From the NCBI RefSeq assembly GCF_000478175.1, contig NZ_KI515774.1:130368-194367 (forward strand): DNA of 64,000 bases. Direction: 5' to 3'. Positions within the stretch are counted from its first letter, which is position 1, and every line of letters begins with the position of its first letter. Source of the DNA: Corynebacterium sp. KPL1814. Lineage in GTDB: Bacteria; Actinomycetota; Actinomycetes; Mycobacteriales; Mycobacteriaceae. The translations under genes were made by a program, and so were the position numbers. This document shows, piece by piece, positions 16,696-24,208 of this stretch. Under the pieces are notes generated by a model, which made no database searches, had not been told where the DNA came from, and saw only the letters and a program-made list of their open reading frames with translations.

Positions 16696-18603
16696 ATGAA
16701 GCTTCGCTCTCGCGCTGTGGCAGTGTGCGCCGCAGCCGCTGCTACGACCTCCTTGGTCCCCGGTATCGCACAGGCAGAAACCAAAACCCCCATCGACCAC
16801 GTCGTGGTCATTTACTCCGAAAACATTTCCTTCGACCACTACTTCGGTACCTATCCGAACGCGCTCAATGACGAGACCGAAAAGCTGCAGGGAAGCGAGA
16901 AACCCGCCCCTAAGTTCACCGCCAAGGCCAACACCCCTAAAGCGGATAATCTCGAAAACAGCGGCAAGCTGAAGGACAATCCGAATTCCATCGATCCTTT
17001 TCGCATCTCGCCTGAACACGCCGTGACCACGGACCAGAACCACCACTACGCCGATGAGCAGGAAGCCTACAACGGCGGCAAGATGGACAAGTTCCCGGAG
17101 ACGGTCTCCACGGACATCGATAAGTATGGCGAAGGCTCCTACGCCACTCCCGGCATGACCATGGGATACTACGACGGCAATACCGTGACCGGCATGTGGA
17201 ACTACGCGCAGAACTTTGCGCTGAATGACAATAGCTTTTCCACCATCTTCGGCCCCTCCACCCCGGGCGCGCTGAACCTGATTTCCGGCACCGTTGCGGA
17301 TGCCACCATGCACGACCCGGACACGGGCGACCAGCAGAAAATCGAGGATGGCAAGAACCACGCCTTGGCCGGCGTATCCGAGGACGGTTCTACCGCCACC
17401 GTGGTGGGCGACCCTGACCCGCTTTTCGATGACTGCTCCAACAACTCCTCCGCTGGTACCAACCAGGTCACCGCGATGCACTCCAAGAACATTGGTGACC
17501 AACTCAACGATAAGGACGTCACCTGGGGCTGGTTCCAAGGTGGATTCCGCCCCACCGATAAGGCAACGAAAGACTCCCGCGCCCGTTGCGGCTCTTCGCA
17601 CACCACGCTGACCGGCCAGAATCAGACGGACTACAATCCGCACCACGAGCCGTTCCAGTACTACGCCTCTACCGCCAACCCGCACCACCTAGCTCCGTCC
17701 AGCGATGACATGATTGGCAAGACCGACCAGGCAAACCACCAGTACGACCTCGCGGACTTCGATACCGCCATCGAGCAGGGCAACCTGCCTTCCGTGTCCT
17801 TCCTTAAGGCCTCCAACTACCAGGATGGCCACGCCGGCTACTCCAACCCGCTAGATGAGCAGGCGTTTATCACTCACTACATCAACGAGCTGCAAAACTC
17901 CCCGGAGTGGGATTCCACCGCAGTCGTCATCGCTTATGACGATTCCGATGGCTGGTACGACCACAAGGCGCCGGAAATCCTCAACGGTTCCACTGATCCG
18001 CACCAGGACAAGGAAATCTGCACCGCCGCTGCCGCGAAGGTAGGCATCAAGGGCGATAAGAACGGCCAGTGCGGCCCCGGCACCCGCCAGCCCCTCTTGG
18101 TTGCCTCTCCCTACGCCAAGACTAACCACATCGATTCCACCTATACCGAGCAGACCTCGGTGACCAAGTTCATCCAGGACAACTGGGGTCTCGGTCGCTT
18201 GGGCGGAGATTCCTTCGATGACCGCGCGGGTGAGCTCACCGGTATGTTCGACTTCGCGGCTGCAGACAGGGCCCCGAAGCTCTTCCTCAATGAAACCGAT
18301 GGCACCGTCGCGGAGGATTATGAATCCGTAGAGCGCGTGGATGACACCTCGCGCGCTGGCACCAACTTGAAGCCGGTTGTCGATGGCATGAATGACACCA
18401 AGGTCACCGAGCAGGGCGTTCCTGCCGTGACCACGATGGATAAGGCCCAGCAGCCGGATACCAACCACGCCGCATCCAGTTCCACCAAGGTGGGCATTAT
18501 TGGTATTCTCGCCGCATTGGGCGTAGCCGCTGGCATCATCGGTTGGGTCATGAGTGGTCACCCCGGCTTGGATTTGAAAAACCTGCCTAAATTTCCGTTC
18601 TAA
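16696..18603 (+). CDS. Surface-anchored phospholipase C/acid phosphatase-type phosphoesterase
   Basis: This 635-residue exported enzyme belongs to the phosphoesterase family of bacterial non-haemolytic phospholipase C and AcpA acid phosphatase. After a Sec signal peptide (about 1-27, ending AQAE) come IDHVVVIYSENISFDHYFGTY, the family's metal-site opening, then NDNSFSTIFGPSTPGALNLISG, NPHHLAPSS, and AYDDSDGWYDH with late metal ligands. A hydrophobic helix at about 595-617 near the carboxy end would hold it in the membrane, unlike freely secreted relatives. AAGGCGGAAA precedes the ATG. The next gene starts 3 bases after the stop, so it forms one operon with the Efe-like genes. Phospholipid or phosphomonoester substrates are both possible. 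Confidence 0.85.
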   Translation: MKLRSRAVAVCAAAAATTSLVPGIAQAETKTPIDHVVVIYSENISFDHYFGTYPNALNDETEKLQGSEKPAPKFTAKANTPKADNLENSGKLKDNPNSIDPFRISPEHAVTTDQNHHYADEQEAYNGGKMDKFPETVSTDIDKYGEGSYATPGMTMGYYDGNTVTGMWNYAQNFALNDNSFSTIFGPSTPGALNLISGTVADATMHDPDTGDQQKIEDGKNHALAGVSEDGSTATVVGDPDPLFDDCSNNSSAGTNQVTAMHSKNIGDQLNDKDVTWGWFQGGFRPTDKATKDSRARCGSSHTTLTGQNQTDYNPHHEPFQYYASTANPHHLAPSSDDMIGKTDQANHQYDLADFDTAIEQGNLPSVSFLKASNYQDGHAGYSNPLDEQAFITHYINELQNSPEWDSTAVVIAYDDSDGWYDHKAPEILNGSTDPHQDKEICTAAAAKVGIKGDKNGQCGPGTRQPLLVASPYAKTNHIDSTYTEQTSVTKFIQDNWGLGRLGGDSFDDRAGELTGMFDFAAADRAPKLFLNETDGTVAEDYESVERVDDTSRAGTNLKPVVDGMNDTKVTEQGVPAVTTMDKAQQPDTNHAASSSTKVGIIGILAALGVAAGIIGWVMSGHPGLDLKNLPKFPF

Positions 18604-18606
18604 TTG

Positions 18607-19728
18607 ATGAAGATTTCCCGTTTCGCCACCGCATTCGTGCTCGCCGTTGGACTTTCCATCCCGCAAACGGGTGCCCAGGCCACGCTCAGTGGGCAGGGCA
18701 GCGAGCAGCCCACGCGCGAGCTCGCCGTGCGCGATGTGTATTCTTGCCCGGCACCTGAGGACGTGCAGGGCGAGGCGAAATGGAAGATCAATAACACTAC
18801 CGGGCTTGCCCTCACGGTCTACGTTTCAGATGACAAGGGCAACGCTTATCAGGTCCTCGAGCGCGTCGGCACCCCTGCCGTGCGCGAATGGAATCCGCAG
18901 CTGGAGGATGGGACCTACCATCTGACCTGCGTTTTCCACAACGATTCCGCTGTGGAGTCGGAGGATTTCACGGTGACGGGGTCCACGGTGAGAAATGCGC
19001 CCAAGATGGTTCCCATTACGGATCACGAGGTTGCCGCGGTTTCCATCAAGCAGGCTGAAGAGCAGGAAAAGCGCGTGCCGGAGTTGCAAAAGCGCGCCCA
19101 TGCGCTTGCCGATGCCACCGCGTCCTCCCGCCCCGCCGCCCAAGCCGCCTACCTGGACTACCTGGAGTATTACCGCTCCTTCGACGATTCCAGCGCGGAG
19201 TGGCCGGGCCCGGAATTGGAGGGCTACGAAGACATCGAGCGCATCCTGTGGTCCAGCCGCCCGCCGAGCGATGCCGCCCGCCCCGCCGCCGAGCTTGCCG
19301 ATGCCACCGACCAGACCGCCCACGCCCTCGACACCTCCCATTTCGCTATCCCCGCCCCGGATTATGGGCTGCGCGCGCATGAGGTGATGGAGGAGTTCGA
19401 ACGTTTTGACCTGCGCGGCGAGCGCGATTTCGGCGCCCACGCCCTGCCTACCGCCCTGCGTGGAATCATAATGTCAACGCGGATGACGCTGGATCCCGTG
19501 CGCTCTTTGGTCGAGGATCGCGGCTTGGACACCGCGCCCATCTACGATCAGCTCGCAGACTTAGACTCCCTTGCTGAGGAGTTCGACGATAAATACGGTG
19601 GTACGCCGAGCGTGGCTTTTGAGGACTGGTCGCAGGAGGATCGCTTGCGTTTGCAGGCGGGCGTCGCCAAGGCGAATGAGCTGCTCGCCCCAGTTGCCAC
19701 CATGACCGTTATTCGGAGGATGAACTAG
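18607..19728 (+). CDS. efeO: EfeO-like exported protein (cupredoxin-like plus imelysin-like domains)
   Basis: EfeO binds iron outside the membrane for the EfeU permease. This 373-residue protein has a signal peptide (about 1-25), a cupredoxin-like beta domain with Cys47 and Cys108 at about 40-125, and a helical imelysin (M75)-like domain at about 140-370. The segment GYEDIERILW (206-215) corresponds to the usual GFHRIEYxLW, so the HxxE motif reads ExxE (Glu208, Glu211). His277 in the later GAHAL segment is retained. It starts with ATG 3 bases after the phosphoesterase gene (a TTG lies just before) and its stop overlaps the peroxidase start. The symbol is by homology and context; no EfeU permease gene is present nearby. 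Confidence 0.75.
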   Translation: MKISRFATAFVLAVGLSIPQTGAQATLSGQGSEQPTRELAVRDVYSCPAPEDVQGEAKWKINNTTGLALTVYVSDDKGNAYQVLERVGTPAVREWNPQLEDGTYHLTCVFHNDSAVESEDFTVTGSTVRNAPKMVPITDHEVAAVSIKQAEEQEKRVPELQKRAHALADATASSRPAAQAAYLDYLEYYRSFDDSSAEWPGPELEGYEDIERILWSSRPPSDAARPAAELADATDQTAHALDTSHFAIPAPDYGLRAHEVMEEFERFDLRGERDFGAHALPTALRGIIMSTRMTLDPVRSLVEDRGLDTAPIYDQLADLDSLAEEFDDKYGGTPSVAFEDWSQEDRLRLQAGVAKANELLAPVATMTVIRRMN

Positions 19729-20957
19729 TGCCGTGCCCGTTTAACTTTTCCCGCCGCTCTTTTCTGTCTGGCCTCGCCGCCTCCGCGGCCGCAGGCGCAG
19801 CTGCCCCCGGAGCAGAGGCGCAGTCCACCTCGCTTCCACTGGAATCCGCCGATTCCTTGGATCAGCCGGGTGCGCTAGATTTTCACGGCGAACACCAGCA
19901 AGGCATCATAAATCCCCCGCAGAAATACTCGGAAATCGTGGCTTTGGACGTGCAGGTCAAGACAAAAGCCCGTTTGGACAAGCTCCTGCGTACGCTAAGT
20001 GAAAGGGCACGCTTCTTAACCGCAGGTGGCACTCCCGCGCCCGATGGCATTGCTTACCCGGCGATGGATTCGGGCGAGTTGGGCCCTGAACTTCCAGCCG
20101 ATCATTTATCTATCACCCTCGCTGTGGGCGATTCGCTTTTCGATGACCGCTTCGGCCTTGACTCCCACAAGCCCGCCCACTTGCGCGCGATGGAAGCGTT
20201 TGCAGATGACTCCCTGCAAGAAGAAATGTGCCACGGCGACCTCGCTTTACAGATTTGCGCCGATGAACGCGATACCGTTCTCCACGCGCTGCGCGATATA
20301 TTGCGCCATACCCGCGGCGATGTGGCGGTGTGCTGGCGGCAGAATGGTTACATGAATTCCCCGCGGCCATCGGGCACGCAGCGCAATCATTTGGGGTTTA
20401 AGGATGGCATCGTCAATCCCAGCCCCGATGATTATGATTCGCTTGTGTGGGCCGGTTCGGATGAACCCGATTGGGCTGCGGGCGGTAGCTATATGGCGGT
20501 GCGGCTTATTGCCATGTACACCGAGTTTTGGGATCGCATTTCCATCGCCGAGCAGGAGCAAATCTTTGGCCGCGACCGCGTAACCGGCGGCCCGCTATCG
20601 GGCGGCGATGAGCACGCCGAACCGGATTACCTCGATGATGCCACCGGTGATGTCATTCCCACCGATGCCCACATCCGCTTGGCCAATCCTCGCACCCCAG
20701 AAACCGCTGACCAGTTGATGCTGCGCCGCGCTTATAACTACGACAATGGCGTGCGCGATAATGGCACCCTCGACGTGGGGCTGGTGTTTATCTCCTTCCA
20801 ACAGGACTTGGAGCGACAATTCATTACGGTGCAAAAACGCCTCGAGGGCGAACCGCTGGCGGACTATATCCGCCCCTACGGCGGCGGCTACTTCTACGCA
20901 CTTCCCGGCGTTACCGACGACTCCGATTACTTCGGCCGCAGCCTCCTCGAGGCCTAA
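19728..20957 (+). CDS. efeB: Tat-exported DyP-type haem peroxidase (EfeB-like)
   Basis: EfeB is a dye-decolourising-type peroxidase, proposed to oxidise ferrous iron or release iron from haem for the Efe system. The 409-residue protein begins with a twin-arginine signal (SRRSFLSGLAA) indicating export of the folded haem protein. The DyP signature GFKDG is at 223-227 with catalytic Asp226, the proximal haem ligand is His315 in DAHIRLANPRT, and Arg residues follow in MLRRAYNYDNG. The GTG start shares one base with the preceding stop. It closes the three-gene operon. No EfeU follows. Confidence 0.92.
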   Translation: MPCPFNFSRRSFLSGLAASAAAGAAAPGAEAQSTSLPLESADSLDQPGALDFHGEHQQGIINPPQKYSEIVALDVQVKTKARLDKLLRTLSERARFLTAGGTPAPDGIAYPAMDSGELGPELPADHLSITLAVGDSLFDDRFGLDSHKPAHLRAMEAFADDSLQEEMCHGDLALQICADERDTVLHALRDILRHTRGDVAVCWRQNGYMNSPRPSGTQRNHLGFKDGIVNPSPDDYDSLVWAGSDEPDWAAGGSYMAVRLIAMYTEFWDRISIAEQEQIFGRDRVTGGPLSGGDEHAEPDYLDDATGDVIPTDAHIRLANPRTPETADQLMLRRAYNYDNGVRDNGTLDVGLVFISFQQDLERQFITVQKRLEGEPLADYIRPYGGGYFYALPGVTDDSDYFGRSLLEA

Positions 20958-21290
20958 AAGCCCGCTGCCCAGCTAATCTCTGGGCAACCACGCATTTTGC
21001 TTCCACCGCAGTGCAAAGGGCGTGGCATTGCCTCGATCTAGCGAGAAGGCACGCCAAATTGCACCGCCAGCACGCAGGGCCCACGACACACCACAACGTA
21101 CCCTGCTCGCGACGCCCCAGACCTCACCGCAGGTTCACAGGTCTCACGGCGCGCCAAACCGGCAACCGCTGGACCAGCGATTGCTAATAGAGGTGGCAAG
21201 TTGAAAAGCGACGGCAGGCGGAGCGCAGCTTTCCAGGCGAGTGCAGAATCACTCCGGCTCCAGATCAGTGGAGCCAGTCTAAGGGAGCAC
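20958..21290. other. Intergenic region between the efeB-like and HNH genes
   Basis: About 330 bp between converging genes. A 7-bp hairpin TGCCCAG/CTGGGCA (20966-20986) stands just after the peroxidase stop but has no T tract, so it is a weak terminator candidate. I see no coding potential, repeat or RNA fold in the rest. Confidence 0.5.
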
Positions 21291-22226
21291 CTAGCTGGGC
21301 GGCGAGGCCCAGGGTGGTAGCCATTCGATGCGGCCGCGGTGGCGATGCAGGCGGCCGCGCACCGGTGGGGCGTGCGGGTCATCGTCATTGACGCCGTTGT
21401 GGTAGGGGCAAGCAATGGTCAGGTTATCCATATTCGTCTCGCCGCCGTGCTTCCACGCCTGGAGATGGTGGACCTGGCATTTATCGGCAGGATAATTACA
21501 CTCCGCCCACGGGCAGGAGGGGTTTTCGGCGGCGGCCATCAACCGCTGCTTTTCGGAGGCGAACCGGGAGGTCCTATAGAGGTTGACCGGGCCTTCGAAG
21601 GGATGGATGAGGGTGATGAGGCCTACCTCGGCTAGCTTTTTCTCCACCAACTTGGCCCCGGAAATTTCGGCACCATTGGTCATCTGCAGCGTGACCTCTT
21701 CACCGCCGCCGCTTAAGATTTTATCCAGCTCATCGAGGTGGATGATGATATTGGTGCTAGCCACTGGGCGCGTGGCACCACCGCGAAAGAAGATGCGGTC
21801 GACGGCCTCGAGCGGGGAATCCTCCCCTATGGTGGAGTGCAGGTCAGCGATGAAATCGGAATCGCCCGTAATAGACAGCGTGGAGGGCCCGCCCTTGAGC
21901 CGGGTGCGCGCCAGCTTGTCGATGTCCCGCGACGTCGCACACAACTCCGCCCGCAGCGCCCAAGCGTCTCGCTTAGTCTTGGTGCGGGAGACGTATTTTT
22001 CAATCAGCTTGAGCGTGGTTAAGCAGTGCTTGGTTTCCCGGCACGTGCGCTGGCGGCGGGTGAAGGAGGTGGGGCCGAAGTAGGCATCGGCAAGCAGCAG
22101 CAATTCGCGCGATTCTTGCCGGGAAATGCCGAGCCGCCGCAGGTCCGTCTCGGCAAGGCCGAATACCTCGCCGAGAAGCTCCATCGGCGAGGTTAATTGG
22201 CGGGCGTAGTCCTGCAAGCGGGTCAT
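21291..22226 (-). CDS. HNH endonuclease domain protein (DUF222/13E12-like group)
   Basis: This 311-residue protein ends with an HNH nuclease motif, CQVHHLQAWKHGGETNMDNLTIACPYHN near residues 258-285, with further cysteines in CPWAEC. The helical amino-terminal two thirds resembles the large DUF222/HNH family expanded in actinobacteria, of unknown function. The ATG at 22226 is supported by a -10 hexamer TAACCT ending 7 bases upstream (leaderless). Two DnaA boxes lie in the intergenic region shared with the divergent hydrolase gene. Confidence 0.88.
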   Translation of the reverse strand: MTRLQDYARQLTSPMELLGEVFGLAETDLRRLGISRQESRELLLLADAYFGPTSFTRRQRTCRETKHCLTTLKLIEKYVSRTKTKRDAWALRAELCATSRDIDKLARTRLKGGPSTLSITGDSDFIADLHSTIGEDSPLEAVDRIFFRGGATRPVASTNIIIHLDELDKILSGGGEEVTLQMTNGAEISGAKLVEKKLAEVGLITLIHPFEGPVNLYRTSRFASEKQRLMAAAENPSCPWAECNYPADKCQVHHLQAWKHGGETNMDNLTIACPYHNGVNDDDPHAPPVRGRLHRHRGRIEWLPPWASPPS

Positions 22227-22279
22227 GCCTGCGAGGTTAAGCCACCGTCCACCCACGCGAAAGCCCGCTCCGCCCCGCC

Positions 22280-22288
22280 TGTGGATAA
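22280..22288 (-). other. Consensus DnaA box (TTATCCACA)
   Basis: TGTGGATAA on the plus strand, in the 157-bp intergenic region between the divergent HNH and M20 genes. A second box in the same orientation lies 53 bp away. Confidence 0.6.
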
Positions 22289-22332
22289 CTCGCCCCACGC
22301 GTCACACCTGTCGCCTCGCCGCCCATTCACCC

Positions 22333-22341
22333 TGTGGATAA
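22333..22341 (-). other. Consensus DnaA box (TTATCCACA)
   Basis: TGTGGATAA again, same orientation as 22280-22288, adjoining a possible -10 element TATTGT of the M20 hydrolase gene, where bound protein would hinder transcription. Confidence 0.6.
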
Positions 22342-22383
22342 CCTGCGGTATTGTCGAATATGACAGCGAGTAAAGGAGCCTAC

Positions 22384-23760
22384 ATGACTGATCCCACGAA
22401 AATTGTCCGCCCCAACCACCCCGGCCGTAAGTCCGCGCCGCGCCAAGCGCAGGAGTTGCCGCCGCTGCCGGTGACAAGGGCGCGCATCGGCAAGCAGCCG
22501 GCGACGGAGATTTTCCAGGACATGGGCGAAAACATGGTGGAGGACCTGCAAGAAATTCGCCGCGATTTGCACCGACACCCGGAAATCGGGCTGGACCTGC
22601 CGCGCACCCAGAAAAAGGTTCTTGAAGCGCTTGAGGGACTGCCGCTCGAGATCCATGTGGGGCAGGACCTTAGCTCCGTAGTGGCGGTGCTGCGCGGTGG
22701 CAAGCGCGGCGAGCGGCCGGTATCGGTGCTGCTGCGCGCGGACATGGACGCGCTGGAGGTGCATGAGCAGACCGGCAGCCCCTTTGCGTCGATCAATGAG
22801 TACATGCACGCCTGCGGCCATGACCTGCATACCGCGGGGCTGATTGGGGCGGCGCGCATGCTGTGTGAGCACCGCGAGGAGCTGCATGGCGATGTCACCT
22901 TTATGTTCCAGCCCGGCGAGGAAGGCCCGGGCGGTGCCCAACCGATGATCGAGGAGGGCGTGCTCGATGCCGCTGGCCGACGCCCAATCGCCGCCTACGG
23001 CCTGCACGTGGGCCCGCAGGATCGGGGCACGTTCCACTATGTTCCCGGGCCGATGATGGCAAGCTCGTCCAACCTAACCATTACGGTGCTGGGCAAGGGC
23101 GGGCACGGTTCCCGCCCGCACGATGCTATCGACCCCGTCGCGGCGCTGGCGGAAATCCAGATGGCGCTGCAGACCGCGCTCACGCGCCGCTTCGACGCGC
23201 TGGAGCCCATCGTGATCACCGTGACCAACCTATGGGCGGGCAATGGTGCGTATAACGCCATTCCGGATCGCGCGGCGCTGGGGGCGACGGTGCGCGTGCT
23301 TCGCGACGAAAAGATCGACGCCGTCCGCCAAATGATTACCGAGGTCTCCAGCTCGGTGGCCGCCTCGCACCGGTGCACCGCGCAGGTGGATTTCGAGGTG
23401 TTGTATCCCACGACGAAGACAAACCCGCGGGAGAATCAATTCGCCGCTACGCTGTGGGGGCAGATGTTTGGCGCGGAAAACATGCAGCCTTTCGAGGCCC
23501 CGATGATGGCCTCCGAGGACTTCGGCTATGTCCTTTCGCAGGTGCCGGGCACGTTTATGTGGATGGGTACGGCCAACCCTTCGACACCCGAAAACCAGCG
23601 CGAGTGGAACCACTCGCCGATGATGCGTTTCGACGACTCCGTGCTCGGTATGCAGGCGGCAGCGCTCGCCGCCGTGGCTTTCGAGCGCCTAGCCACCGAA
23701 AACGAGCACCCTTCCGCGCAGACCAAGGCCATGCGCGAGGCCGCCGGCGTGCAGAAGTAA
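22384..23760 (+). CDS. M20-family amidohydrolase (hippurate hydrolase-like peptidase)
   Basis: This 458-residue cytosolic metallohydrolase is of the M20D type, which cleaves N-acyl amino acids; in skin corynebacteria such enzymes include N-acyl-glutamine aminoacylases. The fold is visible as DLHRHPEIGLD, the metal site ADMDAL and HACGHDLHTAGLIGAA, the catalytic pair FQPGEEGPGGAQPMIE, and later MMASEDFGYV with a metal ligand. The ATG at 22384 has a strong site AAAGGAG 8 bases before it; an upstream in-frame ATG at 22351 does not. Substrate unknown. Confidence 0.9.
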   Translation: MTDPTKIVRPNHPGRKSAPRQAQELPPLPVTRARIGKQPATEIFQDMGENMVEDLQEIRRDLHRHPEIGLDLPRTQKKVLEALEGLPLEIHVGQDLSSVVAVLRGGKRGERPVSVLLRADMDALEVHEQTGSPFASINEYMHACGHDLHTAGLIGAARMLCEHREELHGDVTFMFQPGEEGPGGAQPMIEEGVLDAAGRRPIAAYGLHVGPQDRGTFHYVPGPMMASSSNLTITVLGKGGHGSRPHDAIDPVAALAEIQMALQTALTRRFDALEPIVITVTNLWAGNGAYNAIPDRAALGATVRVLRDEKIDAVRQMITEVSSSVAASHRCTAQVDFEVLYPTTKTNPRENQFAATLWGQMFGAENMQPFEAPMMASEDFGYVLSQVPGTFMWMGTANPSTPENQREWNHSPMMRFDDSVLGMQAAALAAVAFERLATENEHPSAQTKAMREAAGVQK

Positions 23761-23827
23761 TTCATCCCTGTGAACTGCGCGTGCGCCAGAGTAGTGGGCA
23801 GGTCGCTGGAGGTGCCGTGCTCGGCGG

Positions 23828-24208
23828 TTAAGGCCGTCGGATAAAGGCAGAGGCAAGGCCGATGAGCGCGATGGCGCCGACAATGATGGAGGCCACCGGC
23901 CAGTATTGCGGGAAGTACTTGAGTGTATAGCCAAAGACCTGACCGTCATCGAAGCGCCGCGCCAAGGCGAAGGGCATCCACCACAGCTTGCTTACTGTGA
24001 GCACCGCGCCCAGTAGACCAGCGATGACCCGCCCGCGCCCGCGCAGGAATAAGCTGGCGGCGACGAGCGCGATGCCGGCGATGGTGAGCGTGAAGAGCAG
24101 GGGAGTGTTGGTGCTAAGCGGCGAGCCGCGCAATAAGAATTCGTGGTCAATCTCGTGTTGCTCGATGAGGGTGTAGCCATCGAGGACGACCTCGCTGGGA
24201 AGACCCAT
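23828..24208 (-). CDS. Small three-helix membrane protein coupled to the BCCT carrier gene
   Basis: No family recognised. The 126-residue protein has three predicted membrane helices (about 35-55, 60-80 and 101-122) with a basic FLRGRGR loop and a short cytoplasmic tail. Its ATG overlaps the stop of the BCCT gene by one base (TAATG on the minus strand), so it is made with the transporter and may be an accessory or stabilising subunit. That role is inference from coupling only. Confidence 0.8.
   Translation of the reverse strand: MGLPSEVVLDGYTLIEQHEIDHEFLLRGSPLSTNTPLLFTLTIAGIALVAASLFLRGRGRVIAGLLGAVLTVSKLWWMPFALARRFDDGQVFGYTLKYFPQYWPVASIIVGAIALIGLASAFIRRP

Noticed and set aside
20966..20986. 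Terminator after the efeB-like gene
   Set aside because: The 7-bp hairpin has no following T tract; noted within the intergenic entry only.
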